NCBI RefSeq assembly: GCF_009749385.1
Contig: NZ_WBIN01000005.1
Coordinates: 1 to 64,000, forward strand
Source: Agromyces allii
GTDB lineage: Bacteria; Actinomycetota; Actinomycetes; Actinomycetales; Microbacteriaceae
DNA: 64,000 nt
Reading direction: 5' to 3'
Part shown: positions 28,422-36,964 of the stretch, in pieces
Numbering within the stretch: the stretch's first letter is position 1
Layout: every line of letters begins with the position of its first letter
Translations under genes and position numbers: made by a program
The notes under the pieces: generated by a model
The model's input: only the letters and a program-made list of their open reading frames with translations
Database searches by the model: none
Told to the model about the DNA's origin: nothing

Positions 28422-29534
28422 TCATGCCGCGGGCGTCGGCGTCGAGGCCGGCGCGGACGCCGGCGCGAACGCCGCGATCGCCTCGAGGAACGCGGTCGTC
28501 TCGGTCTCGGTGCCCGCGGTGACCCTGAGACATCCGGGCAGTCCGATGTCGCGGATCAGGATGCCGCGATCGAGCAGGGCCTCGAACACCGCGTGCGGGT
28601 CGTCGACGCCGCCGAAGAGCACGAAGTTCGCACCGCTGCGGTACGGGTGGAACCCGAGCCGGTCGAGCTCGGCCACGATGCGCTCGCGCTGACCGCGGAT
28701 CTCGTCGACCATCGCCAGCATCTGGTCGGAGTGGGCGAGTGCGCCGAGCGCGGCCGCCTGGGTGAGGGCCGACAGGTGGTACGGCAGGCGCACGAGGCGC
28801 AGGGCGTCGACGACCGCCGGATCGGCGGCGAGGTAGCCCACACGGGCGCCGGCGAAGGCGAACGCCTTGCTCATGGTGCGCGAGACCACGAGCCGCGGAC
28901 GCCCCTCGAGCAGCGTGAGTGCGCTCGGCGTGCCGGGGTCGGCGAACTCGTGGTACGCCTCGTCGACGACGACGATGCCGCGCGCGGCATCGGCGACGGC
29001 CTCGACGGTCTCGAGCGAGAGGGGCGTGCCCGTGGGGTTGTTCGGCGCGCAGAGCAGCACGATGTCGGGGTCGTGCTCGCGGATCGCGGCGACGGCGGTC
29101 TCGGGCGTGAGCTCGAACTCCCCGTCGCGCGGCGCGGCGATCCACTCGGTACCGGTGCCGGCCGAGAGCAGGCCGTACATGGAGTACGTCGGCGCGAATC
29201 CGAGCGACGTTCGGCCTGGGCCGCCGAAGGCCTGCAGCACGTGCTGGAGCACCTCGTTCGACCCGTTCGCGGCCCAGATGTTCGACTCGTCGAGGCCGTG
29301 GCCGAGGTAGCCGGCGAACGCATGTCGAAGGTCGGTGAACTCGCGGTCGGGGTAGCGGTTCAGCTGGAGGATCGCGGCCGCGACGCGCGCGACGATGTCG
29401 TGCGCGACGGCCTCGGGGATGGGATGCGTGTTCTCGTTGACGTTGAGCGCGACCGGCACGCTCTTCTGCGGTGCGCCGTACGGGGAACGGCCGCGGAGGT
29501 CGTCGCGGATGGGCAGGTCGTCGAGAGAGGTCAC
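28422..29534 (-). CDS. hisC: Histidinol-phosphate aminotransferase
   Basis: 370 residues, fold type I PLP enzyme that transaminates imidazole acetol phosphate. Seen: LNVNENTHPIPEAV at the N-terminus, WAANGSNEVLQHVLQAFGG, APNNPTGTP, VVVDEAYHEFAD and the PLP Lys in SRTMSKAFAFAGARVGY. The tail is Ala/Pro/Ser rich. The start is GTG at 29534; no Shine-Dalgarno is visible, but TAGCAT ends seven bases upstream, fitting a leaderless message. It heads the hisC-hisB-hisH-priA group. Confidence 0.95.
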   Translation of the reverse strand: MTSLDDLPIRDDLRGRSPYGAPQKSVPVALNVNENTHPIPEAVAHDIVARVAAAILQLNRYPDREFTDLRHAFAGYLGHGLDESNIWAANGSNEVLQHVLQAFGGPGRTSLGFAPTYSMYGLLSAGTGTEWIAAPRDGEFELTPETAVAAIREHDPDIVLLCAPNNPTGTPLSLETVEAVADAARGIVVVDEAYHEFADPGTPSALTLLEGRPRLVVSRTMSKAFAFAGARVGYLAADPAVVDALRLVRLPYHLSALTQAAALGALAHSDQMLAMVDEIRGQRERIVAELDRLGFHPYRSGANFVLFGGVDDPHAVFEALLDRGILIRDIGLPGCLRVTAGTETETTAFLEAIAAFAPASAPASTPTPAA

Positions 29535-29541
29535 CTGATCA

Positions 29542-29547
29542 ATGCTA
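29542..29547 (-). promoter_or_regulatory. -10 element of leaderless hisC
   Basis: TAGCAT ends seven bases before the GTG at 29534. Confidence 0.5.
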
Positions 29548-29607
29548 CCGAGCACCGACGGGGCGTTCCGCAGCCGTGACGCCCGACGACGAGGAGCGTC
29601 GAGCCGT

Positions 29608-30012
29608 CTACGGCTGCGCCGGGAGCGCGAGTCGCTGCCCGGGCTGCACGATGCTGTCGTCGAGTCCGTTGAGGCGCATGATCTCGTCGATGACCTCGCG
29701 GGGATCGGCCTGCGGCGCGAGCGACTCGGCGATGCTCCACAGGGATTCGCCGTCGGCGACCGTGAGGTACGCGAGGCTCGCGCCAGCGGCGCCCTCGACA
29801 TCGGCCGCGGCACCCCCGCTGCCGAGCACGAGGGAGGCGACGAGGAGCACGATCGGCACCGCGGCGAGCATGGTGAACACGGCACGCCCGCGACGCGTGA
29901 GACGCAGCCGGCTTCGCCCGCCCGCAGTCTCGCGCGCGGCATCGAACATCGTGGAGCTCTCGGCGTACGAACCGTATGACCCGTACGAACCGGCGACCAG
30001 TACTGCACTCAT
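29608..30012 (-). CDS. LysM membrane protein, SOS-linked division inhibitor-like
   Basis: 134 residues. A cytoplasmic start with Gly-Ser-Tyr repeats and a basic stretch precedes one membrane helix (about 50-70) and an external LysM domain ([19 protein letters not shown] ... [10 protein letters not shown], of which the L-W-S-I part is the LysM core). Divergence from lexA is the arrangement of Bacillus yneA, Mycobacterium Rv2719c (ChiZ) and the Corynebacterium divS locus, whose products halt division during SOS. AGGAGG precedes the ATG at 30012. The promoter carries an SOS box over its -10. A division-inhibitor role is inferred from context. Confidence 0.85.
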   Translation of the reverse strand: MSAVLVAGSYGSYGSYAESSTMFDAARETAGGRSRLRLTRRGRAVFTMLAAVPIVLLVASLVLGSGGAAADVEGAAGASLAYLTVADGESLWSIAESLAPQADPREVIDEIMRLNGLDDSIVQPGQRLALPAQP

Positions 30013-30032
30013 CTCGCACCTCCTGAGGTGAA

Positions 30033-30068
30033 TCGCATCCGGCCCTCGGCCGAGAGGGCCGGATGCGA
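30033..30068 (-). promoter_or_regulatory. 15-bp leader hairpin of the LysM gene
   Basis: Perfect arms at 30033-30047 and 30054-30068 with loop GGCCGA, between the predicted transcription start (about 30074) and the Shine-Dalgarno AGGAGG. It could stabilise the message or limit expression. Its arms contain the GCATCCGG core of the iterated motif. Confidence 0.6.
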
Positions 30069-30078
30069 AACTCTGTTC

Positions 30079-30092
30079 CGAACATACCTTCG
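30079..30092. promoter_or_regulatory. SOS box (one mismatch) of the LysM gene
   Basis: CGAACATACCTTCG matches the LexA site CGAAC-N4-GTTCG except one base. It overlaps the predicted minus-strand -10. Confidence 0.6.
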
Positions 30093-30109
30093 AATTTCGA
30101 ACGACGCAA
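30081..30109 (-). promoter_or_regulatory. Promoter of the LysM gene
   Basis: TTGCGT (30109-30104), 17 bases, TATGTT (30086-30081). The -10 is inside the SOS box. Confidence 0.55.
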
Positions 30110-30153
30110 GCATCTGGCGCATGCGGACTTCGGCCCCGGATCTCGCGACACAC

Positions 30154-30169
30154 TCGAACAGATGTTTGC
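30154..30169. promoter_or_regulatory. SOS box of lexA
   Basis: TCGAAC-AGAT-GTTTGC, a full match to the CGAAC-N4-GTTYG pattern. It covers the start of the predicted lexA -35, so LexA would repress itself. Confidence 0.8.
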
Positions 30170-30194
30170 CGCACCCCTGCAGGGCGGATACAGT
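30166..30194 (+). promoter_or_regulatory. lexA promoter
   Basis: TTGCCG (30166-30171), 17 bases, TACAGT (30189-30194), about 90 bases before the lexA ATG. Confidence 0.6.
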
Positions 30195-30285
30195 TTCGAA
30201 TGTCCGACGACAGTCGAACAGACACCACCGACATCCGTTCGCGGGCAGCCGTCCGAGTCAACGGAGATCAAGAGGAGCGACGACG

Positions 30286-30978
30286 ATGAGCACCGAACTC
30301 GACGACCTGCGCGAGTCCGGCCGCAGCCGCCGTCGCAAGAGCCTCAGCGCGAAGCAGATCTCGATCCTCGAGGTCATCCAGCGGTCGGTCGCCGGGCGCG
30401 GCTATCCGCCGAGCATGCGCGAGATCGGCGATGCGGTCGGCCTCTCTTCGCTCTCGAGCGTGACCCACCAGCTCAACCAGCTCGAGCTCGCCGGCTACCT
30501 GCGCCGCGACCCGAACCGCCCCCGCGCCCTCGAGGTGCTCATCGAGCTCCCCGGCGTCGAGTCGCGTACATCGTCGAGCAGCGATTCGTCACCGGTCGTC
30601 GGCGACGCCGCGATGGTGCCGCTCGTCGGCCGCATCGCCGCGGGCGTGCCGATCACGGCCGAGCAGCAGATCGACGAGGTGTTCCCGCTCCCCCGCCAGC
30701 TCGTCGGCAAGGGCGAGCTCTTCATGCTCAAGGTCGTCGGCGACTCCATGATCGACGCGGCGATCTGCGACGGCGACTGGGTCGTCGTACGTTCCCAGCG
30801 CACGGCCGAGAACGGCGAGATCGTCGCGGCCATGCTCGACGGCGAGGCTACGGTCAAGGTCTTCCGCCAGCGCGACGGCCACACGTGGCTGCTCCCCCGC
30901 AACAGCGCCTTCGAACCGATCCTCGGCGACGCGGCCGAGGTGCTCGGCAAGATCGTCGCGGTGCTCCGCGCGGTCTAG
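30286..30978 (+). CDS. lexA: LexA repressor
   Basis: 230 residues. The N-terminal winged helix (about 20-85, [26 protein letters not shown]) binds SOS boxes. The C-terminal S24 peptidase domain has the Ala119-Gly120 self-cleavage site in RIAAGVP, Ser 154 in VGDSMID and Lys 191 in ATVKVF. RecA filaments trigger cleavage and derepress the SOS genes, including recA at 41971-43044 and the divergent LysM gene. The ATG at 30286 is preceded by AGAGGAG. Its TAG shares two bases with the stop of the convergent reductase gene. Confidence 0.98.
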   Translation: MSTELDDLRESGRSRRRKSLSAKQISILEVIQRSVAGRGYPPSMREIGDAVGLSSLSSVTHQLNQLELAGYLRRDPNRPRALEVLIELPGVESRTSSSSDSSPVVGDAAMVPLVGRIAAGVPITAEQQIDEVFPLPRQLVGKGELFMLKVVGDSMIDAAICDGDWVVVRSQRTAENGEIVAAMLDGEATVKVFRQRDGHTWLLPRNSAFEPILGDAAEVLGKIVAVLRAV

Positions 30979-31556
30979 TCGTCCCGACCCGAGTCAGGGG
31001 CCGAGCTCGGCGACGGCCTCGGCACGTACCGCATTGCCACGACGCCCGAACGGTACTCCTCACGGCCCACGAGCTCGAGGTCGAGCGGTTCGTCGAGCCC
31101 GGCGAGGAGCGTCGGCCCGTGGCCGACGACCCGCGGATGCACGACGAACTCGTACTCGTCGATGAGCCCGAGCCGCGCGAGCTCGGTGGGCAGCATCACG
31201 CCGCCCGTGACGATGGGCCCGCCGGGCGCCCGCTTGAGGGCTCGCACGGCCTCCTCGAGGCCGCCCCGCACGAGTTCCGCATTCCAGTCGACCGAGTCGA
31301 GCGTGCTCGAGACCACGACCTTCGGCGCCGCGTCGATCACCTCGGCGAACGGACGTGTCCACTCCGGCATGCCCGGAGCGCCGGGCAGCCGCCACGCCCC
31401 CTCCATCATGAGGTACGTGACGCGCCCGAAGAGCAGCACGCCCGCCTGCGCGAGCAGGTCCGCCGAGCGACGGTGCAGCTCCTCGTCGACCAGGCCGACC
31501 CGATGGTCCACGCAGCCGTCGAGCGTGACGTTGATCGAGTACATGAGCGATCGCAT
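30975..31556 (-). CDS. RibD C-terminal/dihydrofolate reductase-like protein
   Basis: 193 residues of the RibD_C (DHFR-like) fold: [14 protein letters not shown] start, [30 protein letters not shown] and [33 protein letters not shown]. This is a stand-alone NADPH-binding domain, common in actinobacteria as a reductase of unknown substrate; it is neither FolA (which is at 55168) nor a full RibD. TACCCT ends seven bases before the ATG at 31556. The convergent lexA stop overlaps its stop. Confidence 0.85.
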   Translation of the reverse strand: MRSLMYSINVTLDGCVDHRVGLVDEELHRRSADLLAQAGVLLFGRVTYLMMEGAWRLPGAPGMPEWTRPFAEVIDAAPKVVVSSTLDSVDWNAELVRGGLEEAVRALKRAPGGPIVTGGVMLPTELARLGLIDEYEFVVHPRVVGHGPTLLAGLDEPLDLELVGREEYRSGVVAMRYVPRPSPSSAPDSGRDD

Positions 31557-31563
31557 GACGCCG

Positions 31564-31569
31564 AGGGTA
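31564..31569 (-). promoter_or_regulatory. -10 element of the leaderless RibD-like gene
   Basis: TACCCT ends seven bases before the ATG at 31556. Confidence 0.45.
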
Positions 31570-31591
31570 CGCGCCCGCCGCGCGCACGGCG

Positions 31592-31628
31592 AGGGGCGGA
31601 TGTCGCGTGGCCCGCGACATCCGCCCCT
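31592..31628 (-). terminator. Terminator of metF-metE
   Basis: Perfect 16-bp arms (31592-31607 and 31613-31628) with loop TGGCC, beginning 30 bases after the metE stop. The arms contain CGGATGTCGC, a variant of the iterated motif. No U-run. Confidence 0.75.
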
Positions 31629-31657
31629 GCAGGTTCCGGCCGCAGGGGCCGGCTGCG

Positions 31658-34006
31658 CTACACCGCGGCGACGCTGAGCGACGCGCGCACCGCCCTGGTC
31701 GCCGCGATGATGTGCTCGAGCGAGGCCACGGTCTCGTCGTACCCGCGCGTCTTCAGGCCGCAGTCGGGGTTGACCCAGAGCCGGTTCGCCGGGATCTCGC
31801 CCACCGCGCGTTCGAGCAGGGTCGTGACCTCGTCGACGCTCGGCACGCGCGGCGAGTGGATGTCGTAGACACCCGGGCCGATGCCGTGATCGAAGCCGCT
31901 CGTCGCGAGGTCGTCGACGACCTCCATGCGGCTGCGCGCGGCCTCGATCGACGTGACGTCGGCGTCGAGGTTCTTGATGGCGTCGATGATCACGCCGAAC
32001 TCCGAGTAGCAGAGGTGCGTGTGCACCTGGGTCGCGGATGCCGCGCCGGCCGTCGCGAGCCGGAACGACCCGACCGACCAGTCGAGGTATGCCGGCTGGT
32101 CGGCGAGCTTCAGCGGCAGGAGCTCGCGCAGGGCGGGCTCGTCGACCTGGATGATGCGGATGCCGGCGCCCTCGAGGTCGGCGATCTCGTCTCGGAGCGC
32201 GAGCGCGACCTGGCGTGCGGTGTCGCCGAGCGGCACGTCGTCGCGCACGAACGACCACGCGAGGATCGTGACCGGCCCGGTGAGCATGCCCTTGACGTGC
32301 TGCCCGGTGAGCGACTGGGCGTACTCCGCCCACGCGACGGTCATGGGCGCCGGCCGCGAGACGTCGCCCCAGAGGATCGACGGGCGCGTGCAGCGCGAGC
32401 CGTACGACTGCACCCAGCCGTGCTCGGTGACCGCGAATCCGTCGAGCAGCTCGGCGAAGTACTGCACCATGTCGTTGCGTTCGGGCTCGCCGTGCACGAG
32501 CACGTCGAGGCCGAGCTCCTCCTGGAGGCGGACGACGCGCTCGATCTCCTCGCGCATGAGGCCCGCGTACTCGTCGGCCGTGAGCGTGCCGTTCGTGACG
32601 CCCGCGCGGGCGCGGCGGATCTCGCCGGTCTGCGGGAACGAGCCGATCGTGGTCGTCGGCAGCTCGGGCAGGTCGAGCGAATCCTGGGCGAGCAGGCGCT
32701 CGTCGTAGTCGGCACGGGCGAAGTCGCCGGGCTGCAGGGCCGCGAGGCGCTCGCGCACGGCGGGCACGCGCACGCCGGGTGCGCCGGCTCGGTCGGCCAG
32801 GGCGACGGATGCCGCGTCGAGCGCCTCGGCGATGGCCTCGCGTCCGTCGGCGAGCCCGCGTGCGAGCGTCGCGACCTGGGCGACCTTCTGGTCGGCGAAC
32901 GCGAGCCAGCTCACGAGTCGGGGGTCGAGCTTGGACTCGTCGTCGACGTCGTGGGGCACGTGCAGCAGCGAGGTCGAGGTCGAGACGGAGACCGAGCCCG
33001 AGAGCGACTGCACGGCCTCGACCCGGGCGAACGCCGCCGCGAGGTCGCCGCGCCAGATGTTGTGGCCGTCGACGACGCCCGCGACGAGCGTCTTCGCGGC
33101 GAGCGATTCGGCGGTCGCCGGGTCGAGGTCGTCGAGCGCGTCGGGCAGCGAGCCGCGCACGAGGTCGAGGCCGATCGCCTCGACGGGTGCGGCCGCGAGC
33201 GCGGGCAGGGCGTCGTCGAGCGAGCCGTAGGGGGCCGCGACGAAGATCGCCGGGCGGTCGTCGACGGCGCCGAGCACGTCGTAGGCGGCGGCGATCGCGG
33301 CGATGACGCGAGCGCGAGGCTCGTCGATGCTCTCGCTCACGAGTGCGGGCTCGTCGAGCTGCACCCACTCGGCACCGGCCGCGGCGAGTTCGGCGAGCAG
33401 CTGCGCGTAGACGGGCACGAGCTCGTCGAGGCGGTCGATGGGGCGGAACCCGGCGGGCGCGTCATCCGCCGCTTTCGCAAGGAGGAGGAACGTGATCGGG
33501 CCGACGACGACCGGACGGGTGAGGAAACCGGCGTCGCGCGCCTCGACGAACTCGGCCACGATGCGCTCGGCGTGCAGCTCGAAGCGCGTCGCGGGCGAGA
33601 TCTCGGGCACGAGGTAGTGGTAGTTCGAGTCGAACCACTTCGTCATCTCGAGCGGGGCGTCGTCACCCTCGCCGCGCGCGATGGTGAAGTACCCGGCGAG
33701 GTCGACGCCGCCGTCGGCTGCGCGCAGGCGCTCGAACCGGGCGGGGATCGCGCCGACGGCGACGGCGGCGTCGAGCACCTGGTCGTAGTAGGAGAACGAC
33801 TCGGGGATCGCCGAGTCGGCGCGTCCGAGCCCCAGGTCGGCGAGGCGCTCACGGGTCGCCGCGCGAAGGCCCGCGGCCGTGGCCTCGAGCTCCGCGGCGT
33901 CGATGCGGCCGGCCCAGAACGACTCCACCGCCCGCTTGAGTTCGCGGCGGCGCCCGATCCTCGGGTAGCCGAGGATCGTTCCGGTGGGGAAGGGTCGTAC
34001 AGTCAT
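31658..34006 (-). CDS. metE: Cobalamin-independent methionine synthase
   Basis: 782 residues, transfers methyl from 5-methyl-tetrahydrofolate polyglutamate to homocysteine. N-terminal half: GYPRIGRRRELKRAVESFWAG. C-terminal catalytic half: zinc ligands in HTHLCYSEF (His and Cys), in EAARSRME (Glu) and in NPDCGLKTR (Cys 749), plus IGSFPQT and LVHGEPERNDMVQYF. ATG at 34006 overlaps the metF stop by four bases, so methyl-folate supply and use are coupled. In many actinobacteria metE is under a B12 riboswitch; none is evident because metF leads this operon. Confidence 0.97.
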   Translation of the reverse strand: MTVRPFPTGTILGYPRIGRRRELKRAVESFWAGRIDAAELEATAAGLRAATRERLADLGLGRADSAIPESFSYYDQVLDAAVAVGAIPARFERLRAADGGVDLAGYFTIARGEGDDAPLEMTKWFDSNYHYLVPEISPATRFELHAERIVAEFVEARDAGFLTRPVVVGPITFLLLAKAADDAPAGFRPIDRLDELVPVYAQLLAELAAAGAEWVQLDEPALVSESIDEPRARVIAAIAAAYDVLGAVDDRPAIFVAAPYGSLDDALPALAAAPVEAIGLDLVRGSLPDALDDLDPATAESLAAKTLVAGVVDGHNIWRGDLAAAFARVEAVQSLSGSVSVSTSTSLLHVPHDVDDESKLDPRLVSWLAFADQKVAQVATLARGLADGREAIAEALDAASVALADRAGAPGVRVPAVRERLAALQPGDFARADYDERLLAQDSLDLPELPTTTIGSFPQTGEIRRARAGVTNGTLTADEYAGLMREEIERVVRLQEELGLDVLVHGEPERNDMVQYFAELLDGFAVTEHGWVQSYGSRCTRPSILWGDVSRPAPMTVAWAEYAQSLTGQHVKGMLTGPVTILAWSFVRDDVPLGDTARQVALALRDEIADLEGAGIRIIQVDEPALRELLPLKLADQPAYLDWSVGSFRLATAGAASATQVHTHLCYSEFGVIIDAIKNLDADVTSIEAARSRMEVVDDLATSGFDHGIGPGVYDIHSPRVPSVDEVTTLLERAVGEIPANRLWVNPDCGLKTRGYDETVASLEHIIAATRAVRASLSVAAV

Positions 34007-34989
34007 CGTGCGGTGTTCCTCTCGTTGGCGAGCTGGCGTGGTACGGCGATCCCGAGCCGGTCGACGACGTCGAGCACGGCTTCGTGACGGTTGTAGGTGT
34101 AGAGGTGCAGGCCCGGCGCTCCGCCGTCGAGCACCTCGGCGGCGAGCCGGGCGGCGAAGTCGATGCCGAGCTCGGTCTGCGCCGCGGCGTCGGACTCGAG
34201 CTCGAGCGCGAGGGCGAAGTCGGCGGGCGGCTGCACGCCCGTGAGCTCGGCGAGCCGCGCGAGACGGGCCGGCGTCGTGGTGGGCATGATGCCCGGAAGG
34301 ATCGGCATCGTGACGCCGGCCGCACGAGCGAGCTCGACGAAGCCGAGGTAGTCGTCGGCCTCCCAGAAGAGCTGCGTGATCGCGAGGTTCGCCCCGGCGA
34401 CCTCCTTCGCGAGCAGGATGTCGACGTCCTGCGAGAGGTCCTTCGACCGAGGATGTCCGCTCGGGAACGCCGCGACCGCGACCCGCGTCGTGCGCGAACG
34501 CTCGCGGATGCGACTCGCACCCGGGTTGCCCGCGACGGCGACCTGCTGGAACGGCTCGCGCTCCTGCTGCACCCGGTGGATGAGCTGCACGAGCTCGGCC
34601 GCGGTGGCGAGGTCGCCGAGCGGCGCGTCGGGGTCGGCGCCGACGGGCGGGTCGCCGCGCAGGGCGAGGAAGCTGCGGATGCCCGCATCGAGGAACCGGC
34701 GCACGAGCTCGTTCGCCTCGACGTGCGAGGAGCCCACGCACGTGAGGTGCGCCATCGGCTCGATGTCGGTGTGCTCGAGGATGTACCGCAGCACGGTGAG
34801 CGACCGGTCGCGCGTGCTGCCGCCCGCGCCGAACGTGACGGAGATGAACGCCGGGTCGACGTCGGCCAGCCGGTCGATCGTGCGGCCGAGGGCGATCGCC
34901 GCGGCATCCGTGCGGGGCGGGAACAGCTCGAACGACAGCGGGGTGCGGTCTGCCGCTGCCCCCGTCGGGTCGGTCGCGATCGGTGCCAT
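34003..34989 (-). CDS. metF: Methylenetetrahydrofolate reductase
   Basis: 328 residues, FAD-dependent TIM barrel that makes 5-methyl-tetrahydrofolate for MetE. Seen: SFELFPPRTD at the start with the catalytic Glu, SVTFGAGGSTRDRSL, HLTCVG, LRGDPP and QLFWEADDY. The ATG at 34989 is preceded by TGGAGCG; an upstream GTG-type extension to 35124 has unlike composition and was not used. First gene of metF-metE with a roughly 370-base region upstream. Confidence 0.95.
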   Translation of the reverse strand: MAPIATDPTGAAADRTPLSFELFPPRTDAAAIALGRTIDRLADVDPAFISVTFGAGGSTRDRSLTVLRYILEHTDIEPMAHLTCVGSSHVEANELVRRFLDAGIRSFLALRGDPPVGADPDAPLGDLATAAELVQLIHRVQQEREPFQQVAVAGNPGASRIRERSRTTRVAVAAFPSGHPRSKDLSQDVDILLAKEVAGANLAITQLFWEADDYLGFVELARAAGVTMPILPGIMPTTTPARLARLAELTGVQPPADFALALELESDAAAQTELGIDFAARLAAEVLDGGAPGLHLYTYNRHEAVLDVVDRLGIAVPRQLANERNTAR

Positions 34990-35361
34990 GCTGCGCTCCA
35001 GGGTCCGTGAACCGTGGGCGGGACGGGCACACGGGCCGCGTACCCCGGCCGTCACGGCTGGTGGTCTCGCGGGCGGGTGCCGGGCTCGGCTGTCGCTCCA
35101 GGTGATCGGCATCGGGCCGATCACGTTCGATCAGGGGCGACGATACGCGCGTTTGACGGCAGCCGGGGAGCACTGTGACATTCGGTGACGCGTCATGACC
35201 CGAGAAGTCTCAGTTGACTGATATAAGCCGCCTGAAAGATCGGATGCCTCAGCGCGCCGTTCCGGGGATCCTCACGGTCGTCCGTCCGCGCTCGCACACG
35301 GACGCTCGGGCAGCGTCGACGGCACCGACGCGGGTGCCGCCGACGCAGGCCCGACGTGCGC
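34990..35361 (-). other. Region upstream of metF, no gene seen
   Basis: 372 bases between metF and the hflX stop. It holds a perfect 9-bp hairpin GTGATCGGC/GCCGATCAC at 35102-35124, an AT-richer patch at about 35205-35230 with imperfect palindrome TCAGT-TG-ACTGA (35210-35221) that could be the met promoter or operator, and two hairpins near hflX. I recognise no SAM or cobalamin riboswitch. An imperfect GAC-N7-GTC at 35197-35209 does not fit the TAGAC-N6-GTCTA McbR site. Confidence 0.5.
35279..35339 (-). terminator. Two hairpins downstream of hflX
   Basis: CGTCCGT/ACGGACG (35279-35285 with 35298-35304) and CGGCACC/GGTGCCG (35320-35326 with 35333-35339, loop GACGCG). The second begins 22 bases after the hflX stop. 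No U-run; moderate support as a terminator. Confidence 0.5.
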
Positions 35362-36885
35362 TCAGACCGAAGCGGATGCCGCGGCGAACCCGGCGAGCTG
35401 TGCAGCCTGCTCGGGCGACGCGAACGCCCGCACGCGAGTGCCGGCGTCGACGTACTCGACCGAGACGACGCGACCGGACTCGTGCAGCAACGAGACGATG
35501 TCGCCGCGGTCGTACGGCACGAGCAGGTCGATCTCGACCGCGGGATCGGGCAGCATGCGCGTGATCGCCTCGAGCACCTCGTCGATGCCCTCGCCCGTGC
35601 GCGCCGAGGCGAACACCGCATCGGGTGCGAGCCCGCGCAGCACGAGCCGCTCCTCGGGCCCGACCAGATCGGCCTTGTTGAAGACGATGAGCTCGGGAAT
35701 GTCACGGGCGCCGACGTCGCCGATGACGTCGCGGACCGTCGCGATCTGCCCGGCGGGGTCGGGGTGCGCCGCGTCGACCACGTGCACGATGAGGTCGGAG
35801 TCGCCGACCTCTTCGAGCGTCGAGCGGAACGCCTCGACGAGCTGGTGCGGCAGGTTGCGCACGAAGCCGACGGTGTCGGCGATCGTGTAGATGCGGCCGT
35901 CGGCCGTCGTGTTGCGGCGGACGGTCGCGTCGAGGGTCGCGAACAGGGCGTTCTCGACGAGCAGGCCCGCACCCGTGATGCGGTTGAGCAGGCTCGACTT
36001 GCCGGCGTTCGTGTAGCCCGCGATGGCCACCGAGGGGATCGCGTTGCGGCGACGGTTCGCGCGCTTCGCGTCGCGTGCGGGCTTCATGCCGACGATCTGC
36101 TTGCGGAGCTTCGCCATGCGGGTGTGGATGCGACGACGATCGAGCTCGATCTTCGTCTCACCGGGACCACGCGAACCCATGCCCGCGCCCGCGCCGCCGA
36201 CCTGGCCACCGGCCTGGCGGGACATCGACTCGCCCCAGCCGCGCAGACGCGGCAGGAGATACTCGAGCTGCGCGAGCTCGACCTGGGCCTTGCCCTCTCG
36301 GCTCTTCGCGTGCTGGCTGAAGATGTCGAGGATCACCGCCGTGCGGTCGATCACCTTGACCTTCACGACGTCTTCGAGCGCACGCCGCTGGCTGGGCGCG
36401 AGCTCGGTGTCGGCGATCACGGTGTCGGCGCCGACGGCCGCGACGATGTGGCGAAGCTCCTCGGCCTTGCCCTTGCCGAGGTACGTGCTGGGATCGGGGT
36501 GCGGGCGTCGCTGCAGGAGGCCGTCGAGCACACGTGCACCCGCGGTCTCGGCAAGGGCCGCGAGCTCGCGCATCGAGTTGTCGGCGTCGGCCTGCGAGCC
36601 CTGCGAGTACACGCCGATGAGCACGACGTTCTCGAGGCGCAGCTGCCGGTACTCGACCTCGGTGACGTCTTCGAGCTCGGTCGACAGGCCCGCCACGCGC
36701 CGCAGGGCCGCGCGGTCTTCGCGCTCGAACTGGTCGCCGTCGGTCGAGGAGCCGCCCGCGGCATCCGTTCGCATGATCGACGTCGCCTCGCCCGCGCCGA
36801 ACCGTGCCACGCTCGCGGCTGAGTCCGCGGTGCGCAGCACCCGCTCGACGGCGTCGTCGGTGGGGTGGTTCTCGGCTTCGTTCAT
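35362..36885 (-). CDS. hflX: Ribosome-associated GTPase HflX
   Basis: 507 residues. HflX binds and splits stalled or heat-stressed ribosomes. An actinobacterial N-terminal extension (about 1-85) precedes the HflX nucleotide-binding domain and Gly-rich linker (QAGGQVGGAGAGMGSRGPGE, near 225-243), then the Obg/Era GTPase domain: P-loop AGYTNAGKS (289-297), G3 DTVGF, G4 NKAD. ATG at 36885; TAGGGT ends seven bases upstream, so probably leaderless. It stands beside the miaA-miaB-recA cluster, as in many actinobacteria (miaA, hflX and lexA near each other). Confidence 0.96.
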   Translation of the reverse strand: MNEAENHPTDDAVERVLRTADSAASVARFGAGEATSIMRTDAAGGSSTDGDQFEREDRAALRRVAGLSTELEDVTEVEYRQLRLENVVLIGVYSQGSQADADNSMRELAALAETAGARVLDGLLQRRPHPDPSTYLGKGKAEELRHIVAAVGADTVIADTELAPSQRRALEDVVKVKVIDRTAVILDIFSQHAKSREGKAQVELAQLEYLLPRLRGWGESMSRQAGGQVGGAGAGMGSRGPGETKIELDRRRIHTRMAKLRKQIVGMKPARDAKRANRRRNAIPSVAIAGYTNAGKSSLLNRITGAGLLVENALFATLDATVRRNTTADGRIYTIADTVGFVRNLPHQLVEAFRSTLEEVGDSDLIVHVVDAAHPDPAGQIATVRDVIGDVGARDIPELIVFNKADLVGPEERLVLRGLAPDAVFASARTGEGIDEVLEAITRMLPDPAVEIDLLVPYDRGDIVSLLHESGRVVSVEYVDAGTRVRAFASPEQAAQLAGFAAASASV

Positions 36886-36892
36886 TCTCTCA

Positions 36893-36898
36893 ACCCTA
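36893..36898 (-). promoter_or_regulatory. -10 element of leaderless hflX
   Basis: TAGGGT ends seven bases before the ATG at 36885. Confidence 0.5.
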
Positions 36899-36952
36899 CT
36901 TCGCTCTGCGTGCTTCTGCTTCGTCGTGCGGTGGCGACACATCCCTGTGCGC

Positions 36953-36958
36953 TACCGT
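36953..36958 (+). promoter_or_regulatory. -10 element of the leaderless methyltransferase gene
   Basis: TACCGT ends six bases before the ATG at 36965; no Shine-Dalgarno is present. Confidence 0.5.
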
Positions 36959-36964
36959 GCTGGC

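Noticed and set aside
34990..35124. metF N-terminal extension from a start at 35124
   Set aside because: The extra 45 residues are Arg/Pro-rich and unlike MetF, and ATG 34989 has a good Shine-Dalgarno.
35197..35209. McbR-type operator upstream of metF
   Set aside because: The half-sites are separated by seven bases rather than six and lack the flanking T/A, so the match is not convincing.
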